From: Augochlora pura
Taxonomy: Eukaryota > Arthropoda > Insecta > Hymenoptera > Halictidae
DNA: 64,000 nt
Direction: 5' to 3'
NCBI RefSeq assembly: GCF_028453695.1
Contig: NC_135777.1
Coordinates: forward strand, 16,605,714 to 16,669,713
The notes below the pieces were generated by a model. That model searched no databases, was not told the DNA's origin, and saw only the letters and a list, made by a program, of their open reading frames with translations. This document shows, in pieces, positions 24,690-36,563 of the stretch. The position numbers were made by a program, and so were the translations under genes. The stretch's first letter is position 1. Each line of letters begins with the position of its first letter.

Positions 24690-24880
24690 ACAGTGCCAGT
24701 CACATTATGGTGGCTGCCGGTGTTGAGTGGCAAAGGAATCGTAAGGTAGCCCCGGCAAGAGTGCAACCGAGCGGCCTTCGTTCGCCGCGGACTCGGCTTG
24801 GTGGCGCCAAGCTGACCTATCTCTTCCACCGGCGCGGTTGTTCAGCCTGATTGCTTGACTTTCTTGAGAATAGAAACACA
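24690..24880. repeat. GC-rich dispersed duplicate, copy 1
   Basis: It aligns with 29630-29825 on the same strand. The best block is 24755-24830 against 29698-29774, where GGTGGCGCCAAGCTGACC and TATCTCTTCCACC / TATCTGTTCTACC correspond. Weaker similarity extends on both sides. The minus-strand frame reads V-E-E-I-G-Q-L-G-A-T-K-P and the plus-strand frame G-G-A-K-L-T-Y-L-F. I recognise neither as a protein family, so the nature of the unit is open. Confidence 0.65.
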
Positions 24881-25107
24881 GCGCGCTCGTTCATTTTCTG
24901 CGTTTGCCAGCGGCGGGAACTCTCCGGCTCGACTGTTCCAGGCTAAATGGACGGTGTATTTTCGTTTTCAAACGACCACGGGGGTGCTAAACATTTCGGG
25001 ATAACGTTCCCGCACCTTGGCCGAAACGTCGCGAAATTCGCCCGTGTTTGCAACATCTCTTTTTTAAATAAATTAATAAGCATATTGTGAAAGAGTTTTA
25101 AGTAGAA

Positions 25108-25350
25108 TTAATAGTAATATTTGGGATAATAGTGTCTCTTGGTAATGATTGGTATAATAATATCTCTTAGTTATAATATATGTAATAATAATATCTCTTA
25201 ATAATAATATATGTAATAATGATATATTTTAGTAATAATATTTGCAGTAATAACATTTATAATAGCAATATCACTTAGGAAATAATATACAATACGTAAT
25301 AATAATATCTCTTAGTAATAATATTTAGAACAATATTTATATTAATAATG
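25108..25350. repeat. About 30-bp AT-rich tandem repeat
   Basis: Units combine AATAATATCTCTTAGTAATA with ATATTTGGAATAATA-like sequence, and the array decays towards the right. Confidence 0.7.
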
Positions 25351-26066
25351 TCTTACAGCATATATTATTCATAAATAAAACGCAACTTCCATGTATTAAT
25401 TTTAAAACTAAATACATAAAATATAAACATCACAGCAAGAAAATATTTGTCTCAGCACCTCGCGAAAAAATAATTTTTGTGACAACTTATAGCACATTTA
25501 TAAATAAATAAAACTTATAGCACATAAAAAAAATAACAGAGTTCTCTAGTAGCATGAATTTGACAAGTATCGAAGATCGATAGCAATGTTGTGCTAAAAC
25601 GGGAATGACTTCCACAGGTTTCAATCAACATATTCCGGCGCGCGAGATCCTTAATTAAATTTCAATATCTGCCCTATAATCGTAATTCGCAATAACGTCC
25701 GACACGGTCGAGACGAATACCGAAGGAAAAGGCGGCGCAATGAATCGCGGTCCATCGGCACGCATTAGGAGGAAATTAATTTAGGAAAACAAGGTTTTCC
25801 TCTTCCACTGTCGATCAATGTTATCCTACGGCAACTATATATGTAACAGCGTTTACCCATTTCTCGAAGAATGTAACCTAGTGTTATAAGAAAACCTTTG
25901 TGAAACACGTCGCACAATAATTTCTTGCAAGTTGCAACTGCGTTAATAATAGTAAAAAAAAATTTTACAAATGAAAAATGTTTCTCGCGAACTGTATCGT
26001 TCTCTATTAATTATATTTCGAAGGAAAACCGAAGTTCACGCGGAACGAGCGCATTCGGCAGATTAA

Positions 26067-26244
26067 CCCTTTACCGTACCATCTTCTTTACAATTACTAT
26101 GCCTAGAATGTTTTCGATCGCACTAATTTCTTATAAGAAAAAGGAATTTTATATTTATTGTGTGCTTAGTAATTTTTATAATAATAACTGCTTATTATTA
26201 TAAATCTCCATCGCGAGTCTGACTCGTTAAAGTACGGTAAAGTG
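26067..26244. mobile_element. piggyBac-like MITE, CCCTTTACCGTAC class
   Basis: TTAA flanks on both sides (26063-26066, 26245-26248) enclose CCCTTTACCGTACC and an inverted GTACGGTAAAGTG. The 178-bp interior contains a TATTTATTGTGTGCTTA block also present at 33.28 kb in the opposite orientation. This is a different terminus class from the more common CCCTTTGCACTCGA elements. Confidence 0.78.
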
Positions 26245-27090
26245 TTAAGAGGCGGTTCTCTTTCTTTCCAAGCGCGAGGTTTTACGCGAACGCGATTAAA
26301 AGCCGTGCTATCGGGCAAATGAAAACGGCGGAGTCAAGGATACTACGCTCCGCGGGATCTCCGGTTCGAACGTATCGCGGAATTCGTCAATGAAATATTC
26401 GCTCCCCAAGCTTCGATGTCGCAACTGTTCGCGGTTGTTTCGCCATCGTGCGCGCGCGCGAGCGCGACAATGTTCGCCAGTCGGAAGACGCGCACCGCGC
26501 ACAGCCGCGGAACAAAGAGCACTCATTCGCCTCGAGTAATTAACTTTTTAAACTTTCATGACACCCGATTTCCATACAATCGCTCGCGGCTACGGGGAAC
26601 CGAAACACGAGGCTGAAACGCGTGTCGCGCGCGGCCGGTCTGCTCGGGCAGCGGACGAAATTCAATTTTTTAAGGTTAGTATATAGGTAGAGATTGTTTT
26701 ACTGTATTTTGCAACTCGTTATCGTGGCTGGCAATCGGTAGGAATAAATAAAAGATAGAGAAATGTTTTAAGCGAATTATTTTTGTAATACTGTATTTAG
26801 ACTTTCTTTTAAATATTACGATTTAAATTTCTATAAAAATCTTCTGGAAATTAAATTTGTAATAATAAATCTATTTGACTTTAAATTTACCCCCATTGAA
26901 GGCCAATCGAAATTAAAAATATATTTGTCATTGAAATTGTATATTTTAATTTCTGTGAAAAGTCTTCTACAATTTAAATCTGTACTAAAAATTTAGGACA
27001 CTTTAAATTTATATGAAATTTATTATATTCTACATTTTTATTAAATCTATGATTAATCCTGTGTTTAAACATATGACTTAAAGTAATGAA

Positions 27091-27356
27091 TCATAAAATG
27101 TTGTTCTTGTGGGTAAAATATTAGATCATAAAATGTTATTCTTATGGGTAAAATATTAAATCACAAAATGTCGTTCTTGTGGGTAAAATATTAAGTCATA
27201 AAATGTCATTCTTATGGGTAAGATATTAAATCATAAAATGCCATTTTTGTGTGGATACAATATTAAATCATAAAACGTCATTCTTGGGAGTAAAATATTA
27301 AATCATAAAATGCCATTCTTGTGGGTAAAATATTCAATCATAAAATGTAATTTATA
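27091..27356. repeat. 35-bp minisatellite, eight copies
   Basis: TCATAAAATGTCATTCTTGT plus GGGTAAAATATTAAA repeats with starts at 27091, 27126, 27161, 27196, 27231, 27268, 27303 and 27338. The period is exactly 35 bp except for one 37-bp unit. Copies are highly similar, which points to recent expansion or homogenisation. Confidence 0.92.
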
Positions 27357-28699
27357 CAGGTGAGCTACAACAGAGTCGAACTTGACGCAATATACATATT
27401 CTTATCGCAAATGCATCCGTTGAAGAGTTTAATAATTATAAAGATATTATTATCTCTCTATCCGACGAGGCAAACTTTTCGAACGCGAGGAGTAGATCGA
27501 GAGAGATTTAACATTGTCTGGAAAACAACAAATTAATACGAGCTCCCCAAGGTCCGCTGTTAATGGAACGCGATCTTCTCATTGTCCGAGACTTTCGATC
27601 GGGCGATTATGCTTTCAATCAACCTCAAGTACGATAGTAATGGAATAATGATATCGATCGGAGATCGGATCAATGTGCCGCTTCCAAGTGCCTCTTATCT
27701 GATTACCTCATTGATCGGTCGAGCCGTTTTCTGTAATCATTTTGTTCCGTAATAACGTGTGACACAACGCAGTTAAACCGAAAAAAAAAAAATGAACGAT
27801 CGATCGTCAGCGATACGTCGGATTAACGACGGAGGTTACGCTACCATTATCAACCGTGTTTTTTCCATATCGTTTAGAGTACCTCGAGTACGGCTTAGAT
27901 TGTCGCGTCGCTGTTTTTCTTTTCGCGATGCCGCGGATACTTAAAATTCGCCGTTTTTCAATGGCAAACCTTGCGCGACGGATGATCTATTTGTGTTAAT
28001 GTTACTATCAATGCACAAACTGCAACACGCTCGACTGCGCAAACACTTGCAAAGTGTGCACAAGTTGCAAATGAGTTGACTTGGTATTCTGAAGACGACG
28101 CGCGCCGCCTTTGAAGATATGGTTTTCAGTAGTTTTTAACAAAATCAGTTAATTAGTCTCGTGAATAACGTCTAAGAATCGAACAACAACGCTCATTGAT
28201 TAACACTTAGTAATAAAAACATTTGAATAGGTATTGACAAAGTAAGACTAATATCTTTGAAATACAACTATTTAATTTCGTCTAAAAAGTTTGTTTTTAA
28301 AGGTTACACGTAGTTTTCAATGTTTCGAAAAATTGTAGCAGAATTGAAAAATGTTTATCTTTCGTTATGTAAGAATTGAAAGAATTTGTTTAAGTCAATT
28401 CGAAGTCTTTATTCTGTACCTTTTAGTCTGAATGTGCATGGAAAAAGTGCTATGTGTGGAGATACTATTCCGAGATAAGGGAACATGACAAGTAACGGCT
28501 TATTATAAATGATTTCACGATAATATGCTCCATGTAGCTGCACAGGCAAAGCTAATTGTGGTCCATTACAATCTATTGTGCTGTTCGAGATGCCCGTATC
28601 GATTTTCAGGTAGCGTTTCTACAAGTTCGAACAAATAGTTCTTAAAGATTTCATGATATCTGAATGCTTAAAAATATACAAAATATGTATAACAAATGT

Positions 28700-28885
28700 A
28701 CTGAAAAGTATGTTATAAATGTATAACAATGTGTATAGAAAATATATAAAAGTTTATAAAAATACATAAAAACATATAAAAAACATATAAATATATAAAA
28801 ACATAAAAGTATATAAAAATATATAAAAATACATGAAAATCTGTAAAAGTATATAAAAGTATATAAAAATATATGTAGAAGATAT
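28700..28885. repeat. ATAAAA/TATATA-rich tandem repeat
   Basis: Short units of AAAAGTATATAAAAATATAT with drift. They give a Tyr/Ile/Phe-rich minus-strand artefact frame. Confidence 0.8.
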
Positions 28886-29629
28886 ATTCTAAATTATGAT
28901 AATATTTGAATATATTATAGAATATAATATCGTGATGACTTATTTTCTCAGAAATAATCTCTAATAATAAGAAAACGGCGGACCATTTTGAATTTGTAAT
29001 CAAGACCTAGCTTCGTGATAGTTATATCTTAGCCATTTGCAAAATCATAGAACTGAGTACACAATTTTCATTTCGCAGTCTACTTATAACACTACATCTG
29101 TCAGAAACTATTAATCAGAATTTATACCGTGTTCGTACAACTAAAAACGAAGCGACTGTAACTTGATCGGTGATCAGATTTTTAACAATGCATTTACATG
29201 TCTAGAAAGAAATCAAGAGTTAATCAAAACAAGGAAACGGTAGAACAAAAATCAAAGTAGTCGTCGCCTTAAAAAATAACAAGAATCCCGGCTATCGTTA
29301 ACTTGATTAAAGACGGATTATTCCGTCGTTAGTAATCCATCAGAGGTTCGTCGAAACTGACAAAGCGCCGTCGACCATAAATTCCAGGAGAACTGCGAAA
29401 GAAAGAAACGAAAAAAAGATGGCGGCCGCGACAATGGGACCGTTCAAGCGACGCTAATTTTATTTAAAAAAAACGGCCGGTCGCGTTACCGTCCAGTTAA
29501 TAAGCTATTCATCAGAATTCGTCGCGTCCGGACGTCTATCGGCGACGGTGGCGCAATAAACACAAAGGATGTCCGGTTTCTTGTGTCACGTTCCCGCAGC
29601 CGCGCGGGTCCGCGCGTCGTGGTTCATTT

Positions 29630-29825
29630 TACTGACAGTGACAATGCGTGGTTCGGCTGATAGCGGTGGTCGGGTATCGAAGAACAGTAAGCCAGCAACA
29701 AGAGCATGCAACCGACCGGCCTTCACTCGGCTCGCCTCGGCCTGGTGGCGCCAAGCTGACCTATCTGTTCTACCAACACAGAAACTCGCCTTGCATCAGA
29801 GCTCGGGCTCGCCTTGCTCGACTGG
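29630..29825. repeat. GC-rich dispersed duplicate, copy 2
   Basis: This is the partner of 24690-24880. It keeps GGTGGCGCCAAGCTGACC unchanged and has the similar V-E-Q-I-G-Q-L-G-A-T-R-P minus-strand reading. A CT-rich stretch and CpG-rich DNA follow to 30.05 kb. Orientation is the same as copy 1, and the separation is about 4.94 kb. Confidence 0.65.
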
Positions 29826-31229
29826 CTGGCTTCGCAGGAAAATGCAGACGTGCTCGCGCAACCATGTTTTTCTCTCCCCCCTCTCTCTCTCTCTGTGTAC
29901 GTGTGCCCAGGCCGTTGCACGTGCACGCGCCGGCCACGTGTGTATGCGCGCCTCAAACGATCCGAGCACGATGCGCCGCGCGTAATCGCGCCAACCTCGC
30001 ATAACCGACTTCTTTTTCTCGTACGCGCGCACAAGGTCCATTAATTACTACTCGTACGCACCGTTTCATTCCTCCGGGAATCATTTTCTTCCTGTGTCCA
30101 CGGATCTATGCCTATCGCGGACGAGCCGGGGCGAGCCGCGCCCGGACTGTTATTTACGGCAAAAATTCTACCGTTTCGACAAATCTGCTACTCCTCTGCT
30201 TAATAATAATTTTGCACAATTCTACGATTCGATGCAGCGTTAATTGAAATATATGATTGAAATCGCGGGTCGTTTTTTAGGTTACTTGTTATCTGTTACT
30301 TGTCAAAGCCTTAGTCCATGTTAGGCTTATAAAAATATGTTATAAAAATATGTGGAGTAATATTTTTTTATGGAGCAGTCATAGTTTCTAGGTAAATCGT
30401 CTTTTATAAATGTATATATTGTCTACAACACTTTGTACGATAAATCATCGCCAGACCGCGGATTTTTATAAAAATTAAAAAGTTGTCCATATCAATTGCA
30501 AGAGACGGAAACTAAAATTTTCTTTTTTATATCATTAGATCTTAAAGAATGCAGTTAAATTTTGTAATTCTTTCAATTCTTTTACCAGCTTATATTATAA
30601 ATATTTGCAACGCAGTCTGATGCGACGGAAATATAACTTTTCTTTACAAAATTACAACAATTCAAGTGCGAACAATTTTCTGCTGTTAAAATACAAGTAA
30701 ATAGTTTCAGCAACGTTTCTTGATTATTCATGAACTGTCCGTTCTAAAGCGTTTTGCTATTTTCAGGGGAACGCTTTTTCAGGGTTAAACTTTGAAGATG
30801 ATAGCAACTGTGCGTCATTCTGATGAATGATTCGCTGCCATCTTGCGAGCACCGCAATTATCCTGTCGCTGCAGAATTTCTTCCGGTTAAAGAACTCGGA
30901 AAGACTTAAAACTTTTCTGACAAGCTGATATTATTACACCGCGTATCGTTATCGCTGTGTCCCGTATCATCACCTTTTGGTAACTGCGGAGCGAAACGAA
31001 TTTGTTTAGCATAGTAAACGTGCCGTTTGCTATGTCGTTTTGCTATGTCAGCAGATACGACTTTAATTGTAAAACTTGCACTAGCTTGTAATTTCTCGAA
31101 TATTTCACTTCGTTGAACATTAGGAGATCGTACGTTATTGTTATTTATTTATTTATGTGTTATCATAATTACTGATATTTATTTAATAATAAAATGTCGC
31201 ACGAACTTAATAATATGCAGGCAAGAATT

Positions 31230-31440
31230 TTATTTGCATATAGAACGTTTTTAAAAGACAGTTGTCAAAGTTATTATCCACCTGTTACTACTGTACTATA
31301 GTAACGATACAATCGATACTATAGAACGTTTTCAAAACGTAGTTGTGAAATTTGTTATCCACTCGTTAGTATGCTATAGCAACATTACGATCGATACTGT
31401 AGAACTTCTTAATACAGTTGTCAAAGTTATTATCCATTTG
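31230..31440. repeat. Tandem repeat of about 78 bp, three copies
   Basis: The unit is marked by AGTTGTCAAAGTTATTATCC, starting at about 31260, 31341 and 31416, with CTATAG and CGATACT(A/G)TAGAAC in between. Spacings of 81 and 75 bp show small indels. Confidence 0.8.
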
Positions 31441-32178
31441 TTTCGTTGAAAATCGCTTACTAAAATCCAACTCGGTCGCAGTCGAAATGGAAAATGTACA
31501 CTAACAAGTCGTACGACCAGAACTTGATAGCATATCTGCCTAAGATTACACGCAACATTAGAGAAAGTGTTGTAAAACACCGCGCGCCCACGATCGCCTG
31601 CTAATCCGACCAAAAAAGTAGGTAATTAATGTAGATAAAAAAAAGAAGAGTTGTACCCGAATATCATCGTATCTGTTAAGCGACGCAAGAAAACACAACG
31701 TTTGCGAAATCCGTGGTGAAAACAAAAAAAAAATAGTGGCGACGATAAAAAGTCGGCGAAACGGCAGAGTAATTTCGCGTAATCTTTGATAATCGCTTGT
31801 TCTGTTTTTTTTTTTCGTTTCTTTATGCTGTCAACGATAAAGCCGAGCGAGACAGCTTCTGTTAACAGAAAAGCGGCTACTTTTTTCTGGACGCATTGAT
31901 CCGCGTCTACCGAATGGGTGTGCGGACACCTTGAACTTCTTCGCCGTCGAGTATTTCTGCGAACGCGGTGCTTTTATTAAATCAAAAGCATCGGATCGAC
32001 GCGTACGTCGCAATAGCAGCCACCGTCGTTTCAACTATGTAATAGCGCCTAATTCCGCAAGTGGTTGGTACGCGCGTACGCTTTCTACACAAAACTGCCT
32101 CGACTTCTGGATCAGAAAGCGTGGACACGCGAAGATCGTTCACTGTTGATCATTGGTATACTTGTTACTTTACTGAAA

Positions 32179-32335
32179 GGATCACTGCATGTGATCCTAT
32201 ATGATGACATGACTATAGTATCACTACATATAGTATCGCTATAGTTTAGTATCACTACATATATTGTAGTACATATGTATTTAGTATCACTATACGTAGT
32301 ATTACTATAGTATAGTATCACTATATACGTAGCAA
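32179..32335. repeat. TAGTATCACTA-type tandem repeat led by a small palindrome
   Basis: A perfect 7-bp inverted repeat (GGATCAC-TGCAT-GTGATCC) at 32179-32197 precedes multiple AGTATCACTA(C/T)ATA units. A Ser/Asp/Thr/Tyr-rich minus-strand frame is a by-product. Confidence 0.7.
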
Positions 32336-33175
32336 AATGCCGGCATTATTTGACGCTATCTATAGAAATGCTATAATCTATATAAAAACAACGATTTGTT
32401 AAAAATCATATATTTATCAATTAAATTTTGGAAAAGTATATAAGACAAATTTGTCTTAATTGGAATTATTTACTATTATATATCTTTATTTGTCTTTATC
32501 TCTGTTCGATAAAAAATAGAATTTAATTGATATAGAATTGAAAGATCAATTATTTTCTGTAATATACAAATGACGAATTTTCAACACGAGTTTTTCTATT
32601 TCATTCGGAAACGCTCGCACAACAAACGCACACCGATCTCCGATCTGCAGATTATAGAATCGAGACGGAAGTAACGGAAACGTTTAAAAACTTAATGAAT
32701 GCAACAACGATTTTTATATTGTTCGAACGATGCGAACGAGAGATATGCAGACATTATCTGTATTCCCATTTTGTATCGGTTTTGTTCGTACAATCAACGT
32801 TCGTGTAATTCTCATTATACGGTTTCCATAGTGACGCACGTGATGGCCATGAGTACACTTCCCAGTTTGCATAATTTTTAATAAACACTGTGTTTATCTC
32901 ATGAAAGATAGATTAGTACATCGACCGTGGCCAATAATTCGCTGGAACGTTCCACTTCATCGCATAATTTCCTCAATTGCGATTATGATTCTCCCGATAC
33001 GATACGAGATGCCGCATTTCTCCCTGTTATTCCATTAATCGGCTTTTAAACGTATTTGTTATTCCGCGTGTTTGCCGAATTAACGGCAATTGAAATTACC
33101 ATGTTTTACAGCTTCGCGACAAATATTGCCGAGATTACGTAACCATTAACAATACTCATCGATTCTAGAAATTAA

Positions 33176-33372
33176 TCCCTTGCCGTACTTTAACGAGACA
33201 GAAATTCATTCATTCCTTTAAGTAGGAATTAAATTTTATACTCTTGTTGCCAATATTTAAACATTCGACTAGATGTAAGCACAGAATAAATATAAAATTC
33301 CTTTTTCTTCTAAGAAATTATGCGAACGAAACGAATCTAATCATAGTAATTGCAAAGAAATGGGGTGAATAA
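33176..33372. mobile_element. piggyBac-like MITE, CCCTTTACCGTAC class, degraded
   Basis: TTAA (33172-33175) is followed by TCCCTTGCCGTACTTTAACG. Further in, AATATAAAATTCCTTTTTCT matches the 26.1-kb element in opposite orientation. The right terminus is not clear, so the end coordinate is approximate. Confidence 0.6.
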
Positions 33373-35316
33373 CGCTGAGAGAAAAATGTTTAACATTAAA
33401 CCTAATAAACTATAATAGACTGCACCGTCTCATAAAATCGAGAAAATCGAATTAGATTATATAATGTTTTTATTATAAAACTTCCTTCGATGATATAATT
33501 TATTCATGGATTGCTATATAACTAATCGGTCGTATCAACCATGTGGACTCCAGTGTTAACAAATAAAAGAAATAAAAAACAATGGTCGACTGTTCCGAGT
33601 TGAATAATTGATCGTGCATCGTGAAGCGGTTACAGAGCGTCTGCTAAATCGTTGCAACACGAAAATTGTCACCGGGTACAAACGACGGCGGCGTACCTGC
33701 CGGCGCGCGTTATTTTACACCGGGACAAATGCAACAAATTAATCGCTGAGTAACGATGATTTTACCAGTGCGGCCCGCCGTTGCATTGTCAGAAGTTTAG
33801 CAACGCTTTAGATACGACGACGAGAAGGTATCTGACGTAGCGTAGTCTTTCCCGCGAGCAATAAATTACGTTTTATCTGGGTGCCCGGCAAATAAATCAT
33901 GATAGTCAAATTTATTTCGCCGAACCCGGGATCCTTCAGTTTAGAAGCTCACCGAAGAAATAGGATCTGTTTTACTAATTTACGGCCCCGTTCAATTTGT
34001 TCGACTCAACCTGCGAATTTGATCGTCGAGAAAAATGCTCGACTGCACCGAGTGCATTGTCGTACAACATTTTATATCCGTCGACTCGCATACCTATGCA
34101 AACGATAATAAAAAGTAATCGAAATCGAAGAATATCACGCGTTTGTTTAAAACGTATTGTTACCGAATGTTGTTAATAATCTCTTAGGCACGACGCAACA
34201 TTATGGTGGCTTTCGCAGATGTCTCGTGTTTTACTCCATTGCATTATTAGTTATTAAAGTAAACGATTATAGTGGACGTGTATTATATACAATAAGAAAT
34301 TAATATATGTAGCTAATACTATATGTAATTATACTAAAAAAATATATCAAGAAAAATGGTAATTTAGTTACGACAAATTTCATTCGCGCGAAATTCAGCC
34401 GCACCGAAGAGGTTAGGTCGCGTTCATTTTACGCACGAAAATGGCTATCTGTAATTAGAAGCATGTAACAATGTTAACACGGTATTGTCATATCAGATAA
34501 TCTTAATTTTAAACACAAATTAAGAGCTATTTTTACATGTATAGAATTATCCCTCGACTGATTATTCGTTTAGCGCAGTATTTAGGCTGCCATTGACGTC
34601 TTTAAAGTATTTAAAATATATTTGCATTTGTTTGATAACTGCTTAACAATATTTCTATTCCTGGAACAATAAACGAAAACCATGTTCATAATAAATGAAG
34701 GGCAATGATAAAATTCTAATTATCAAGCATTAATATAAAAACGAAGGCGTTCTTGTTATAGGTATAGTATGAGGATACTAAAAGCGCGGGGAGAGAATGT
34801 CAAGGTATATTTGTCTTAATTAAATAAGGAACGCTTGATTAAATAATATTTCAAAAAGTGATACTTCATTTAATAAAAATTTATATAGATATTATATAGA
34901 TATAGAATATCTGTATAAATTTGGATCGATCGTGTAACTGTGATCACGCCAAGGTCGAAGGGACTCTCGAAAGGACAGAAAAGCGGAACGAACGGATGAA
35001 GGAGGATTTATCGCGTCCCATGCGTTGATCTCTCTCGGTTGTCCGTTGGGGGCCCCCCGCCCTGCCTTTGAATTTATACGAGCAGGTCATCGAAACCTGC
35101 TTTTCGACCGGTTGCCCTCATCGCCCCTTGCGCCCACCGCCCCTCCCCACGAATATCCCGGTAGTACCGGTCGTCTTCTTCTCCCGCAAAGGCCACGGTA
35201 CTTCGTCGTCGTGTCAAGTTCAGTGCTACCGTTTTTCGTATCTTGTCCTCCCTTCTTGTCCGTTTCTTTGATTCGCGTCGCCTCCGCCTCCCTTCTTCCG
35301 ACCGCCCTTCCCCCCC

Positions 35317-35416
35317 NNNNNNNNNNNNNNNNNNNNNNNNNNNNNNNNNNNNNNNNNNNNNNNNNNNNNNNNNNNNNNNNNNNNNNNNNNNNNNNNNNNN
35401 NNNNNNNNNNNNNNNN
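35317..35416. other. Assembly gap (100 N)
   Basis: Exactly 100 N, the usual placeholder for a gap of unknown size. It is preceded by C-rich sequence ending in at least 6 C and followed by 26 consecutive C. The true sequence is probably a long C-rich or G-rich tract that stopped sequencing. Confidence 0.98.
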
Positions 35417-35442
35417 CCCCCCCCCCCCCCCCCCCCCCCCCC
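35417..35442 (+). repeat. C26 homopolymer beside the gap
   Basis: An uninterrupted 26-C run directly follows the N block. Confidence 0.95.
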
Positions 35443-36109
35443 GGTACTCCGCGAGCCGTTTCCTAAAAACTTCCTTCCCTCGGCCCTTGATATCTCTATT
35501 TCTTCCGCTTCCTTTTCCCGGATCCGACGCGCGGCGACGTCCGCTCTCGTCCGGCTAGACCGACGCGCGGCGAAACGGCGCAATCCGGCGACGCTCTAAT
35601 ATCGCCCGTTGATTCGCGGAACGATAACCAACGGCGACGTTTCACGCATTAGATACGACTTCCTTGATTACACTTTGCGGCCGTCGGTCGGCAAACGGTA
35701 GCATCGACGACGACGGCCTCTGCGCATTTTTTCCTCTTCGCGTTGTTAAAAACTGCTCGGTGAAAACTGATCATTTTTGTTTTGCAGCGGTTTGTATGAA
35801 TTTGAAAATCTGTCGGTTGAATTCCTTTTTCATCGAGATCGGTCGCGTTTTGCTGAAATTTTTCACGCGACTTAAATGTAACAGCTTTTATTTTAAGCTG
35901 ATTAAGTTATATTGGTTTTTATTGCAGTATCCGATATTTTTTTAGTTGCGGCTGGTTGTACGTGAATTTTTGTCGTGAGTGTAAAATGGGTTTTATTTGT
36001 ATTCTGTTCGAAAGTGCGGAGCTTTTCGGAAATGGATTCTCGAAGATAAAATGTATCGTGCAGTGATACGTATTACGATTAATTACTGCGTTTAACAATA
36101 TCTAGTGAT

Positions 36110-36350
36110 ATAATCATTTCATTAAATTGAATCGTATCATTATTCATTAGTATCTAATAATATTTAATAACATTTAATAGTATAAGTATTCAATACTATA
36201 TAATACTATTTAATAATATAATCGTTTAATAACATTTAATAGCATAATTATTCGATACTATCTAATACTATTTAATAATATAATCATTTAATAACATTTA
36301 ATAGTATAAGTATTCGATAATATCGAATAATATATAATAACGTAATCAGT
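36110..36350. repeat. 62-bp AT-rich tandem repeat, three to four copies
   Basis: TAATAACATTTAATAG starts at 36165, 36227 and 36289, exactly 62 bp apart. Each is followed by TA-AGTATTC-ATACTAT and ACTATTTAATAATATAATC. Confidence 0.88.
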
Positions 36351-36354
36351 TTAC

Positions 36355-36559
36355 TAAAATTGTTCTACTACGTCCAAAGATAATTTTTATATCAATAAAT
36401 CTTAAATTTAAACAGTTGTTAAATAGTGGAATTGTTGTTACGAGTCACAAGGATCAGTTTCGTATGCATAAAATTGCATTTTGTTACATAGAATGGAAAT
36501 ACTGTGAGCCAGAAAAATGATTTCAGATTTACAATCAAAATGACTTTCAGTGCAAAGGA
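36355..36559. mobile_element. piggyBac-like MITE, reverse orientation
   Basis: The right end AATGACTTTCAGTGCAAAGG followed by TTAA (36560-36563) matches the family terminus. The interior TTACGAGTCACAAG corresponds to the CTCGTA block of other copies in reverse. The left terminus is lost or truncated against the 62-bp array, so that coordinate is approximate. Confidence 0.6.
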
Positions 36560-36563
36560 TTAA

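Larger units (their letters stand above)
17884..26062. other. Non-coding interval, 17.9-26.1 kb
   Basis: GC-rich islands (about 18780-19480, 20470-21180, 21690-22100, 22600-23200, 23340-23850, 24440-25050) alternate with AT-rich tandem repeats. All open frames sit in the islands, overlap each other in several frames, and lack domains or splice-consistent conservation. No RNA gene was seen. Confidence 0.5.
26249..33171. other. Non-coding interval, 26.2-33.2 kb
   Basis: Islands at 26250-26660, 27440-28110, 29290-30180 and 31560-32150 alternate with repeat-rich AT DNA. The minus-strand frame 28618-28409 and the duplicated cassette at 29.7 kb are the only parts that drew attention. No exon, RNA gene or autonomous transposon was identified. 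Confidence 0.5.
33373..36354. other. Non-coding interval, 33.4-36.4 kb
   Basis: Mixed sequence leads into a GC-rich island (about 34920-35720) that contains the assembly gap. The open frames through the island run into the N block and consist of Pro/Arg/Ser-rich low complexity. No exon was recognised. Confidence 0.5.

Noticed and set aside
26340..26620. Possible tRNA (GGTTCGAACG resembles a B box)
   Set aside because: No A box at the right distance and no cloverleaf can be drawn around it.
27091..27356. CRISPR-like direct repeats
   Set aside because: Units are contiguous with no unique spacers. It is a eukaryotic minisatellite.
35025..35583. Frames of 118-177 codons on both strands through the gap
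   Set aside because: They pass through the 100-N block and a C26 run, so the reading frame across the gap is meaningless.
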